Shown here one piece after another: positions 1 to 5,677 of a stretch of DNA of 12,375 nt; position 1 is the first letter of the stretch, and each line of letters starts with the position of its first letter. The position numbers and the translations under genes are program-made. Source of the stretch: RGIG6353 sp045594565 (GTDB lineage Bacteria; Bacillota; Clostridia; Oscillospirales; SIG627); contig JAZNYT010000037.1 of assembly GCA_045594565.1 (NCBI GenBank), forward strand, positions 1 to 12,375, written 5' to 3'. The notes under the pieces were generated by a model. That model did no database searches, was not told where the DNA came from, and worked only from the letters and a program-made list of their open reading frames with translations.

Positions 1-7
1 TGATTAT

Positions 8-68
8 AATTTTGCTTTCAGCAAAATTTACCTAAATTTCTAATTTCTAACTTCTAATTTCTAATTTA
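8..68 (-). repeat. Heptamer/hairpin composite repeat, copy A
   Basis: Read on the minus strand, five 7-bp units of the type GAAATTA (plus 34-68) are followed by AGGTAA and a hairpin, AATTTTGCT/AGCAAAATT around a 3-nt loop (plus 8-28). The same order (7-bp units, AGGTWA, TTTGC hairpin) is seen at 5511-5570, 8745-8789 and 12102-12193. The heptamer differs at each place, while the box and hairpin are conserved. It sits directly downstream of the 119-bp repeat in the orientation of the gene at 347-1717, as copy B does behind the aminotransferase gene. The element may continue beyond the window edge. Confidence 0.8.
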
Positions 69-80
69 CAAAGCTTTCGC

Positions 81-199
81 TTTTACCCAAAATATCAAGC
101 TTATAAAAAAGCGACGAGATTTTGAGATAAAATCGTGCATCTCGAAGGCGTGGCAGTACTTTGTTCGGCAGTCCGAGAGAGGCGCGAAGAAAATGAAAT
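81..199 (-). repeat. 119-bp dispersed repeat, copy 1
   Basis: On the minus strand this reads from ATTTCATTTTCTTCG to GATATTTTGGGTAAAA. It aligns without gaps to plus 5360-5478, also 119 bp, with about 101 identical positions by eye. The best-conserved part is the last 55 bp, which holds the imperfect inverted repeat CGATTTT-ATCTC-AAAATC. That part occurs a third time at 5678-5731. It is the right end of the modular element whose left end is at 320-354. Confidence 0.85.
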
Positions 200-270
200 T
201 TGGAATAATTGAAAGAAAATCTCCGATTTTCTACCTATGAAAAAATGTTTCCTAAAAAGCACAAAAGCAA

Positions 271-302
271 GAAGTGTAGCCTTATTCAAAGACTACACTT
301 TC
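271..302 (-). terminator. Probable terminator of the FAD dehydrogenase gene
   Basis: The hairpin AAGTGTAG/CTACACTT (272-279 with 293-300) can extend inward by CTT/AAG after one mismatch. On the minus strand it is followed by a T-rich run (TTGCTTTTGTGCTTTTT). It lies about 45 bp beyond the stop codon, in the variable middle of the modular 3' element. The T-tract is interrupted, so its strength is uncertain. Confidence 0.55.
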
Positions 303-319
303 TTAATCTTATAAATACT

Positions 320-354
320 ATTTCATTTTCGTTTTTAGCCAAAATATCAAGCTT
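320..354 (-). repeat. 35-bp left end of the modular element, at the stop codon
   Basis: On the minus strand, AAGCTTGATATTTTGGC is followed by TAAAAACGAAAATGAAAT. It matches plus 5200-5234 at 34 of 35 positions. The stop codon TGA of the FAD dehydrogenase (347-349) lies inside the repeat (AAGCT-TGA-TATTTT), so the element supplies the last codons and the stop. Its distal CGAAAATGAAAT is the inverse complement of the first bases of the 119-bp repeat at 185-199, so an 11-bp inverted repeat brackets the variable middle. Confidence 0.85.
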
Positions 355-1717
355 TCATAGCAATGTTTCGGGCAACGAATACGCCCGACGCCGATGCGTG
401 TGAAAGTGAGTGAGTAACACCCGAGCAGTCACCGATAACGTAGAGTCCCTTGTGTCTTGTTTCAAGGTTATTGTCAATTTCGACCTCAACGTTGTAGAAC
501 TTGACCTCAACGCCGTAAAGGAGGGTATCGTCGTTTGCGGTACCGGGCGCAATTTTATCAAGAGCATATATCATCTCAATGATACCGTCGAGAATTCTCT
601 TTGGCATAACGAGAGAAAGGTCACCGGGGGTAGCCATAAGAGTGGGAGTTATAAATGCCTCCTCGATTCTATTGGGAGTTGAACGCTGACCGCGTATAAG
701 GTCGCCGAATCGCTGAACGATAACTCCGCCGCCAAGCATATTGGATAGCTTAACGATACTTTCACCGTAGCCGTTGGAGTCCTTGAAGGGCTCGGAGAAG
801 TGCTTGGAAACGAGGAGTGCGAAGTTAGTATTCTCGGTGCGGAGGGAGGGGTCCTCGTAGCTGTGTCCGTTTACCGTTACGATGCCGTTAGTATTTTCGT
901 TAACGACAGCGCCGTAAGGATTCATACAGAAGGTACGTACAAGGTCCTGGAATTTTTCGGTGCGGTACATAATTTTACTTTCGTAAAGCTTGTCGGTGAT
1001 GTGTGAGAACACCTCGGCGGGAAGCTCTACTCTGACACCTATATCGACTCTGTTGGAGCGTGTGGGAATGTCAAGCTCGTGGCATACCTTTTCCATCCAC
1101 TTGCTTCCGCTTCGTCCTGCGGAAACAATGCACTTTTCGGCAGTAAAATTACCCTTTTCGGTTACTACCTCATATCCACCGTCCACAATATTTATTCTTT
1201 CGACGGGAGTGTTGAAGAAGAATTCAATTTTATCCTTCATTTCTCCGTAAAGATTTTCGAGTACCTTGTAGTTTATGTCTGTACCAAGGTGTCTGACCGA
1301 TGCATCGAGAAGGTGGAGACCGTTCTGCACGCAAATCTTCTTGAACTCGGAGTTTGCGGTAGAAAAGAGTCTTGTGCCCTCACCGCCGTGAGAAAGGTTT
1401 ATCTCATCTACGTAGTGCATAAGCTCAAGCGCCTCGGTTTTACCGATATACTCGTGGAGTGTTCCGCCAAACTGGTTTGTTATATTGTATTTTCCGTCGG
1501 AGAAAGCGCCTGCTCCTCCGAAGCCGTTCATTATAGCACAGGTCTTACAGCCGATACAGCTCTTGACCTTCTTTCCGTCAATGGGGCACTTTCTCTTTTC
1601 CAGAGAGTTGCCTGTCTCAAAAACTGCAATCTTTATATCCTTATCAAGCTTCAGAAGCTCGTATGCAGAGAATATACCGCCGGGTCCTGCGCCTATTATA
1701 ATTACGTCGTATTTCAT
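347..1717 (-). CDS. FAD-dependent dehydrogenase (COG2509-like)
   Basis: This 456-residue flavoprotein is predicted to be a cytosolic NAD(P)/FAD-dependent oxidoreductase; its substrate is unknown. The N-terminal Rossmann motif GAGPGG (residues 9-14) and a C-terminal GLYVIGDCSG segment fit FAD binding. A cysteine cluster, C44 then C54-x2-C57-x2-C60, precedes GFGGAGAFSDGK. From family knowledge this cysteine-plus-GFGGAGAFSDGK layout marks the uncharacterised COG2509 dehydrogenases. Whether it binds a metal or Fe-S centre is inference. The ATG at 1717 is chosen because it has GAAAGG about 8 bp upstream and the promoter -10 lies at 1749-1754. A longer in-frame start at 1777 would fall inside the -35 box and is rejected. 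It appears to be monocistronic. Its stop codon lies inside a repeat shared with the aminotransferase locus. Confidence 0.9.
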   Translation of the reverse strand: MKYDVIIIGAGPGGIFSAYELLKLDKDIKIAVFETGNSLEKRKCPIDGKKVKSCIGCKTCAIMNGFGGAGAFSDGKYNITNQFGGTLHEYIGKTEALELMHYVDEINLSHGGEGTRLFSTANSEFKKICVQNGLHLLDASVRHLGTDINYKVLENLYGEMKDKIEFFFNTPVERINIVDGGYEVVTEKGNFTAEKCIVSAGRSGSKWMEKVCHELDIPTRSNRVDIGVRVELPAEVFSHITDKLYESKIMYRTEKFQDLVRTFCMNPYGAVVNENTNGIVTVNGHSYEDPSLRTENTNFALLVSKHFSEPFKDSNGYGESIVKLSNMLGGGVIVQRFGDLIRGQRSTPNRIEEAFITPTLMATPGDLSLVMPKRILDGIIEMIYALDKIAPGTANDDTLLYGVEVKFYNVEVEIDNNLETRHKGLYVIGDCSGVTHSLSHASASGVFVARNIAMKA

Positions 1718-1748
1718 TATTTTTCGCCTTTCTTTTTTCGTACGCCAT

Positions 1749-1777
1749 ATTATATCACAGGAAACGAAAAAAGACAA
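1749..1777 (-). promoter_or_regulatory. SigA-type promoter of the FAD dehydrogenase gene
   Basis: On the minus strand the -35 is TTGTCT (1772-1777), the spacer 17 bp, and the -10 a perfect extended TGATATAAT (TATAAT at 1749-1754). Transcription would start near 1742, giving a leader of about 25 nt. The weak -35 next to a strong -10 leaves room for activation from the palindrome just upstream. Confidence 0.8.
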
Positions 1778-1788
1778 GTTAAAAATAG

Positions 1789-1812
1789 ATTATGATATCA
1801 TGATATCATAAT
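1789..1812. promoter_or_regulatory. 24-bp perfect palindrome, candidate operator
   Basis: The half-site ATTATGATATCA is followed directly by its exact inverse complement, giving 12+12 bp with no spacer. A further partial ATATCA follows at 1810-1815. Its centre is about 58 bp upstream of the predicted start of transcription of the FAD dehydrogenase gene, a typical activator position, and it ends 12 bp beyond the -35. No U-tract or G+C-rich stem suggests a terminator. The binding protein is unknown and is not obviously encoded in the window. Confidence 0.7.
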
Positions 1813-1837
1813 ATCAGTATAGTTTTCCGAAAAGTCA

Positions 1838-1872
1838 AAGAGAGGGGACTTTCCCAAAAAGTCTCCTCTCTT
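1838..1872 (-). terminator. Probable terminator of the Gfo/Idh gene
   Basis: The stem AAGAGAGGGGAC/GTCTCCTCTCTT (one wobble on the plus strand) extends by TTT/AAA to a small loop. On the minus strand it is followed by TTTGACTTTTC. It lies 47 bp beyond the stop codon at 1920 and before the promoter of the next minus-strand gene. Confidence 0.65.
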
Positions 1873-1919
1873 GAGTATAGTAAATTAAAAATTTTGCGAA
1901 GATAAGCAAGGAATATCTC

Positions 1920-3047
1920 TTACTTAATTTCAGTGCTCCATTCCTCGTCCCAAGGATAGTACATCTTTACTATGGCGCCCTGACGCTTTGCGGATTCCTC
2001 AGCATAGATACCGGGGAGTGTCATACGGAGTCCATCGCGAAGTGATATGGGAGCAGGTTCACCGTTAAGAATTGCTTTGTAAAAGTGGTCGAGAAGGGCA
2101 TAGTCCAAGCCACCGTGACCGCCTGTTTGCGCCTTGGGGTTATCTGCGTATGCGGGAGGCATATATTCACCGCTTACCTCATGAAGCTCCTTGTCAAGCT
2201 CGTTCATAGAGTTATATCGGATAACGGGCTTCTCAAAACGCTCAATTCTTTCCATATATCCCTCTGTACCGAATACACGGTAGTTGTGGTGACCTATTTT
2301 TGCACGGCATCTGCCGTTACGGAGAAGTCTTATGATGACGCCCGACTCTGTCTGGAACTGTGCCGCCATCATATCATCCTTGGTGCTTTCGGGCGATTGT
2401 TTACCTGTGCCGAAGCAGCTTACGTATTTCAGGTCATCCTCAACTACAGTGAGAAGGGGACCGAGAGAGTGAGTACAGTAGCGGATGGGAATGAGAAGTC
2501 TTCTCCAGTCGCCGTTTTCGTTAAGGTGAATACTCATATCGGATTTCGGAAGCGACCAGTGTATGTATTCTGCTTCCATGTGATAAGGCTTTCCGAGAAG
2601 ACCGAGCTTGTAGAAGTCCTGAAGCATTACGGAGAACTTCTGCTCATTGGGGTTAGATCCTACGGAAATAATTGCCTTTGATTCAAGATGCGCCTTCCAG
2701 AGGTCTTCTGCTTCCTTGAGGTTTGCAACGACCGGAATATCGGAGAGAACGTTGATGTTCCGATTAAGCGCTTTGATGCAGAATTCGGCGTGAATGTCTG
2801 CGCCTGTTTCAACGATTACAACGTCGAGATTTGCTTCGTCAAGCATCTTGTCATAGCTTTCATAAAAAGTGGCGTTAGGGAATTTATCTGCCATCGACTC
2901 GTCCGAAAGCCACTGCTTTTCAAACCAGTTATGAGGGAGTATATCGCATCCTGCAACAACCTCAACCTCTTCAAATAAGCCCGAAAGGCTTATCATATGA
3001 CGTCCTCTGTGACCGAGACCTACAACGCCTACACGTATTTTATCCAT
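1920..3047 (-). CDS. Gfo/Idh/MocA-family oxidoreductase-like protein
   Basis: This 375-residue protein has an N-terminal Rossmann fold (GLGHRG at residues 10-15) and Asp35 after the second strand, which suggests NAD(H) rather than NADP(H). A C-terminal alpha/beta substrate domain follows. The canonical EKP motif with its catalytic-type lysine is replaced by SDIP (residues 102-105). It keeps CTHSLGP (191-197) and GGHGGLDY (309-316). By my recollection these resemble the Gfo/Idh branch that includes GH109 glycosidases, so it may act on a sugar derivative by NAD-dependent chemistry rather than as a simple dehydrogenase; this is inference. AAAGGAG sits about 9 bp before the ATG. It is divergent from an AraC regulator across 163 bp, which is the likely regulatory link. 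The substrate cannot be read from the sequence. Confidence 0.85.
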   Translation of the reverse strand: MDKIRVGVVGLGHRGRHMISLSGLFEEVEVVAGCDILPHNWFEKQWLSDESMADKFPNATFYESYDKMLDEANLDVVIVETGADIHAEFCIKALNRNINVLSDIPVVANLKEAEDLWKAHLESKAIISVGSNPNEQKFSVMLQDFYKLGLLGKPYHMEAEYIHWSLPKSDMSIHLNENGDWRRLLIPIRYCTHSLGPLLTVVEDDLKYVSCFGTGKQSPESTKDDMMAAQFQTESGVIIRLLRNGRCRAKIGHHNYRVFGTEGYMERIERFEKPVIRYNSMNELDKELHEVSGEYMPPAYADNPKAQTGGHGGLDYALLDHFYKAILNGEPAPISLRDGLRMTLPGIYAEESAKRQGAIVKMYYPWDEEWSTEIK

Positions 3048-3076
3048 AAAATTTTCTCCTTTTTGTCGTTTTTTTC

Positions 3077-3105
3077 ATTATAACACAAAAAAATTAAATC
3101 AAAAA
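3077..3105 (-). promoter_or_regulatory. Promoter of the Gfo/Idh gene, weak -35
   Basis: On the minus strand the -10 is an extended TGTTATAAT (TATAAT at 3077-3082). The position 17 bp further upstream (3100-3105) holds only TTTTTG, a poor -35. A strong -10 without a good -35 is typical of activator-dependent promoters, and the first 21-bp-spaced direct repeat starts right next to it at 3107. Confidence 0.6.
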
Positions 3106-3106
3106 T

Positions 3107-3145
3107 GCAAAAAAACCATAAATTACAGTAAAAAAACCGCCAAAT
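3107..3145. promoter_or_regulatory. Direct repeat with 21-bp spacing, candidate AraC-type operator
   Basis: GCAAAAAAACC begins at 3107 and GTAAAAAAACC at 3128. Each is followed by a partly matching tail (ATAAAT and GCCAAAT). The A7CC cores (3109-3117 and 3130-3138) are exactly 21 bp apart, two helical turns, so both half-sites face the same side of the helix. AraC-family activators commonly bind direct half-sites with this spacing next to a -35. The pair lies between the -35 regions of the divergent Gfo/Idh and AraC genes. The assignment is inference; A-tracts are common in this AT-rich spacer. Confidence 0.45.
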
Positions 3146-3146
3146 C

Positions 3147-3174
3147 TTGATTTTTTCCAATATGGTGATATAAT
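3147..3174 (+). promoter_or_regulatory. Promoter of the araC-type regulator and aminotransferase
   Basis: The -35 is TTGATT (3147-3152), the spacer 16 bp, and the -10 an extended TGATATAAT (TATAAT at 3169-3174). The start of transcription would be near 3181, giving a leader of about 30 nt before the GTG at 3211. The downstream half of the 21-bp direct repeat ends just before the -35, so autoregulation is possible. Confidence 0.7.
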
Positions 3175-3210
3175 ATAAAAGTAAGAAATATGGGATAATT
3201 ACCGAAAGGG

Positions 3211-4023
3211 GTGAGTTATACGGAGGATATTTGCAACTTCATCCCGCCCAAAAAGGTGGGTGGGCTGGAATATTATCATTTTGTTTATGAAACAAGGCTT
3301 AAAAGATTAAAACAACCCTTCAAGTACGGAATCTTTCACGCTTATCTTTGTGTTAAGGGTGACGGAGTTCTTGAGGTGAACGGATGCAAGTATCCGCTCA
3401 CGTCGGGCACACTTTTCTTTGCTTTCCCGGAGGAGCAGTACACTCTGACGGATGTTTCCGGACTAACTTACCTATACATAAGCTTCGGAGGCTGTGATGC
3501 CTCGTCGGTCTTGGCAGATTTCGGTGTTTCAAGGGAAACACGTCTCTTCGAGGGCTTTTCACATCTGGTTCACTTCTGGATGTCGTCTATAAGGAGGGTG
3601 GATAAGCAAAACGCGGTTGCCCTTACCGAAAGCGTACTCCTTTACACTCTTTCTTATATAAATTCGGATAAAAGAGACAAGGGCGGAGACCGCTTTAACA
3701 GTGTGCTTGAATACATCGACGCCAACATTACCGAGCCCACTCTATCCATCTCAAAAGTGTCTGATATTTTCTTTTACAGTGAGAAATATCTGTCGGCACT
3801 TTTTACAAGACGTATGGGGGAAAGGTTTACCTCTTACGTTAACATCAAAAGAATAGAAAATGCGAAGAGATATCTTGTTGAAGATAAGCTATCGGTGTCA
3901 GATATATCTTACGAGTGTGGCTTTTCTGACCCCTTCTATTTTTCAAAGGTATTTAAAAAATATACGGGAATGACCCCCTCACAGTTTTCAAAAAAGAATA
4001 GCGAAAGGAATGGAATAAAATGA
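3211..4023 (+). CDS. AraC-family transcriptional regulator
   Basis: The protein has 270 residues. An N-terminal cupin-like sensing domain (about 40-95, with GDGVLEVNG followed by a short loop and GTLFF) would bind a small ligand. The C-terminal AraC/XylS DNA-binding domain has two helix-turn-helix units (about 178-200 and 226-250) and the family signature near ISYECGFSDPFYFSKVFKK. The start is uncertain. GTG 3211 has GAAAGG only 2-3 bp upstream, and AAAGGGGTGA itself resembles a ribosome binding site. The in-frame ATG at 3190 meets a stop two codons later, and no better downstream start is seen. It overlaps the aminotransferase by 4 bp (ATGA) and is divergent from the Gfo/Idh gene, which is its probable target. 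The ligand is unknown; sugar-type signals are common in this architecture. Confidence 0.88.
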   Translation: MSYTEDICNFIPPKKVGGLEYYHFVYETRLKRLKQPFKYGIFHAYLCVKGDGVLEVNGCKYPLTSGTLFFAFPEEQYTLTDVSGLTYLYISFGGCDASSVLADFGVSRETRLFEGFSHLVHFWMSSIRRVDKQNAVALTESVLLYTLSYINSDKRDKGGDRFNSVLEYIDANITEPTLSISKVSDIFFYSEKYLSALFTRRMGERFTSYVNIKRIENAKRYLVEDKLSVSDISYECGFSDPFYFSKVFKKYTGMTPSQFSKKNSERNGIK

Positions 4024-5201
4024 TAAACGCAAAAATGAAGGAGCTTGGCTCTAACCGCTCCGTTATAAGAGAGCTTTTTGAATACGGCAAGAAAAGAGCC
4101 GCAGAAGTAGGCGCGGAAAACGTATACGATTTCAGTCTCGGAAACCCCAGCGTTCCCGCACCGAAAAGCGTTGAGGAAAAGATAAAGAGTCTTATTGCGG
4201 AAACCGACCCTACCGTGCTTCACGGTTATACCTCGGCGCAGGGAGATGCCGGTGTGAGAAAGACTATCTCCGAGAATTTAAAGAAACGCTTCGGGGCAGA
4301 GGTTTCTCCCAATATGATATATATGACCTGCGGTGCGGCGGCAAGTCTTACGGTAAGCCTTCACGCGCTTGCTTGCGAGGGCGACGAGTTCATAGCCTTC
4401 ACTCCCTTTTTCCCCGAGTACAGAGTTTTCGTTGAAGCTACAGGATCGAAGCTTGTTGCTGTAAATACTATTGACGGCACCTTCCAGATAGATGCAGAAG
4501 CCTTTGAAAATGCTATTACCGAGCATACAAAGGGTGTTATTGTGAACACTCCAAATAATCCCTCCGGCGTTATACTGAGCAGCGACAGCGCGCGTGCTAT
4601 TGTTGAAATTCTCGAAAGGAAGGAAAAGGAATACGGACACGATATCTTTCTTCTTTCCGACGAGCCCTATCGTGAGCTTGTATATTCCGATACCGAAAAT
4701 CCTGTGTTCCTAAACCTTTACGATAATACCATCCTTTGCTACTCCTACTCCAAGTCTCTTTCCCTTCCCGGTGAGAGAATAGGATATATAGGCGTTTCTG
4801 ACAAGATGAAGGATAAGGCTGACGTATATGCCGCAATCTGCGGTGCTGGACGTGCTCTCGGCTACGTTTGCGCTCCTTCAATGATGCAGAGAGTTGTTGC
4901 CGCCTGTGACGGAGAAACCGCCGACGTGTCGGTATACTGTGAAAACCGCGACCTTCTTTACAACTCACTTACCGAAATGGGATATACCTGCGTTTATCCC
5001 GACGGTGCATTCTATCTTTTTGTTAAGACTCCTACTAAGAATGCAAAGGACTTCTCCGACAAGGCGAAGGAATTCGACCTTCTCCTCGTTCCTGCCGACT
5101 CCTTCGGCGTGGAGGGATACGTGAGAATAGCGTACTGTGTATCCACAGATATGATAAAGAGAGCGTTGCCTCGATTCCGTGAGCTTATAAAGTCGTTGTA
5201 A
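4020..5201 (+). CDS. Class I/II pyridoxal-phosphate aminotransferase
   Basis: This 393-residue fold-type I aminotransferase of the aspartate/aromatic group is cytosolic. The PLP lysine is K245 in SYSKSLSLPGERIGY. Other family positions seen are N180 in NTPNNPSG, D214 and Y217 in SDEPY, and R369 in GYVRIAYC for the substrate carboxylate. Length is normal for the family and nothing is missing. The exact amino donor cannot be assigned. The ATG overlaps the AraC stop (ATGA) and has GAAAGGA about 10 bp upstream inside the regulator, so the two are probably translationally coupled. Pairing with an AraC regulator and a divergent Gfo/Idh protein may point to an inducible catabolic or amino-sugar role, but that is inference. 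Its TAA stop overlaps the first bases of the modular repeat element. Confidence 0.92.
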   Translation: MINAKMKELGSNRSVIRELFEYGKKRAAEVGAENVYDFSLGNPSVPAPKSVEEKIKSLIAETDPTVLHGYTSAQGDAGVRKTISENLKKRFGAEVSPNMIYMTCGAAASLTVSLHALACEGDEFIAFTPFFPEYRVFVEATGSKLVAVNTIDGTFQIDAEAFENAITEHTKGVIVNTPNNPSGVILSSDSARAIVEILERKEKEYGHDIFLLSDEPYRELVYSDTENPVFLNLYDNTILCYSYSKSLSLPGERIGYIGVSDKMKDKADVYAAICGAGRALGYVCAPSMMQRVVAACDGETADVSVYCENRDLLYNSLTEMGYTCVYPDGAFYLFVKTPTKNAKDFSDKAKEFDLLLVPADSFGVEGYVRIAYCVSTDMIKRALPRFRELIKSL

Positions 5202-5234
5202 GCTTGATATTTTGGCTAAAACCGAAAATGAAAT
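5200..5234 (+). repeat. 35-bp left end of the modular element, at the stop codon
   Basis: AAGCTTGATATTTTGGC followed by TAAAACCGAAAATGAAAT differs at one position from minus 354-320 behind the FAD dehydrogenase gene. The aminotransferase TAA (5199-5201) overlaps its first two bases. The terminal CGAAAATGAAAT is inverse to the start of the 119-bp repeat at 5360. From 5218 to about 5247 the bases can also fold into an AT-rich hairpin (AAAACC/GGTTTT plus AAAAT/ATTTT) not conserved in the other copy. Confidence 0.85.
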
Positions 5235-5311
5235 GATTTTAGGTTTTTAAACAAGTCCATTTTCAAAAAGAAAGTGCAAACAAATCGAATTTTAGAAATA
5301 AAAATTTTATA

Positions 5312-5347
5312 GGAAGAAAGACGAGGGAAAGTCCTCGTCTTTCTTTC
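5312..5347 (+). terminator. Intrinsic terminator of the araC-aminotransferase operon
   Basis: A stem of about 15 bp pairs 5312-5326 with 5333-5347 (core GAAAGACGAGG/CCTCGTCTTTC). It is followed by CTTTCTTTCACTTTTAT. It lies about 110 bp after the aminotransferase stop, in the variable middle of the modular element. Confidence 0.75.
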
Positions 5348-5359
5348 ACTTTTATCGGG

Positions 5360-5478
5360 ATTTCATTTTCTTCGTCCCTTCCTCGCACTGCCGTACAAAG
5401 TACGCCGACGGCTTCGGAATGAACGATTTTATCTCAAAATCTCTGCGCTTTTTTGTAAGCTAGATATTTTGGCTAAAA
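5360..5478 (+). repeat. 119-bp dispersed repeat, copy 2
   Basis: It has the same length as minus 199-81 with no gaps and about 85% identity by eye. The first 15 bp and the CGATTTTATCTCAAAATCTC block are identical. It ends with GATATTTTGGCTAAAA. The substitutions do not favour third codon positions, and a TGA interrupts the frame that is open in copy 1, so it looks like a nucleic-acid element rather than a gene. Confidence 0.85.
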
Positions 5479-5481
5479 AAG

Positions 5482-5506
5482 CCTTCGGCGAAAGCCGAAG
5501 GTCTTT
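5482..5506 (+). terminator. Terminator-like hairpin with GAAA loop
   Basis: A perfect 8-bp stem, CCTTCGGC/GCCGAAGG (5482-5489 with 5494-5501), closes on GAAA. It is preceded by A6 and followed by TCTTTTATT. It directly follows the repeat end GATATTTTGGCTAAAA and precedes the heptamers. Copy A has the same placement, with AAAGC-GAAA-GCTTT. No gene ends just before it, so it may be part of the repeat rather than a gene's own terminator. Confidence 0.7.
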
Positions 5507-5510
5507 TATT

Positions 5511-5570
5511 GAATAATGAATATTGAAGATTGAAAAATGAATAATTCAGGTTAATTTGCTAAAGCAAATT
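5511..5570 (+). repeat. Heptamer/hairpin composite repeat, copy B
   Basis: There are five 7-bp units: GAATAAT, GAATATT, GAAGATT, GAAAAAT and GAATAAT (5511-5545). TCAGGTT follows, then the hairpin AATTTGC/GCAAATT (5553-5570). Order and orientation relative to the upstream terminator match copies A, C and D. Confidence 0.8.
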
Positions 5571-5613
5571 TTCAATTGATTGTGAATTTTCCGAAAGGAA
5601 AATTGTCCGAAAT

Positions 5614-5668
5614 TATTCAATATTCAATATTCAATATTCAATATTCAATATTCAATATTCAATATTCA
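5614..5668 (+). repeat. Heptamer tandem array (TATTCAA)
   Basis: Seven perfect TATTCAA units (5614-5662) and a partial eighth are present. The unit is nearly the inverse complement of the GAATATT units at 5511-5545, so the two arrays could pair across the two small hairpins between them. The perfect homogeneity contrasts with the variable units in the other arrays and suggests recent expansion or assembly-sensitive length. Confidence 0.9.
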
Positions 5669-5677
5669 TTATATACG

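Larger units (their letters stand above)
1..346. other. Gene-free left end, filled by repeats
   Basis: I see no credible gene here. In the direction of the minus-strand gene that ends at 347, the order is: short repeat at its stop codon (320-354), terminator hairpin (271-302), a second small hairpin (AGAAAATC/GATTTTCT around TCC, 214-232), the 119-bp repeat (81-199), a GAAA-loop hairpin (AAAGC/GCTTT, about 70-83), heptamer repeats (34-68), and a TTTGC-type hairpin (8-28). The open frames of about 60 codons here come from the repeats. One of them runs through the 119-bp repeat, but the second copy of that repeat has an in-frame TGA, so coding is unlikely. Confidence 0.7.

Noticed and set aside
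101..289. Short protein encoded by the 119-bp repeat region (minus strand)
   Set aside because: The same frame in copy 2 (5360-5455) gives a similar peptide but with an internal TGA, and the differences are not concentrated at third positions. Conservation looks like that of DNA or RNA.
1718..1777. Longer N-terminus of the FAD dehydrogenase from an ATG at 1777
   Set aside because: It overlaps the -35 and -10 boxes, adds residues unlike the family, and the ATG at 1717 has a ribosome binding site and starts directly at the FAD-binding fold.
1079..1795. 238-codon open frame on the plus strand
   Set aside because: It is antisense to the well-supported FAD dehydrogenase, resembles no known domain and has no ribosome binding site. 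It mirrors the codon use of the real gene.
5200..5478. Integron gene cassettes with attC sites
   Set aside because: Placement after stop codons is suggestive, but no attC core (GTTRRRY with its inverse), no integrase and no coding cassette are seen.
5511..5668. CRISPR array
   Set aside because: The units are 7 bp and contiguous, without spacers, and no cas genes are present.
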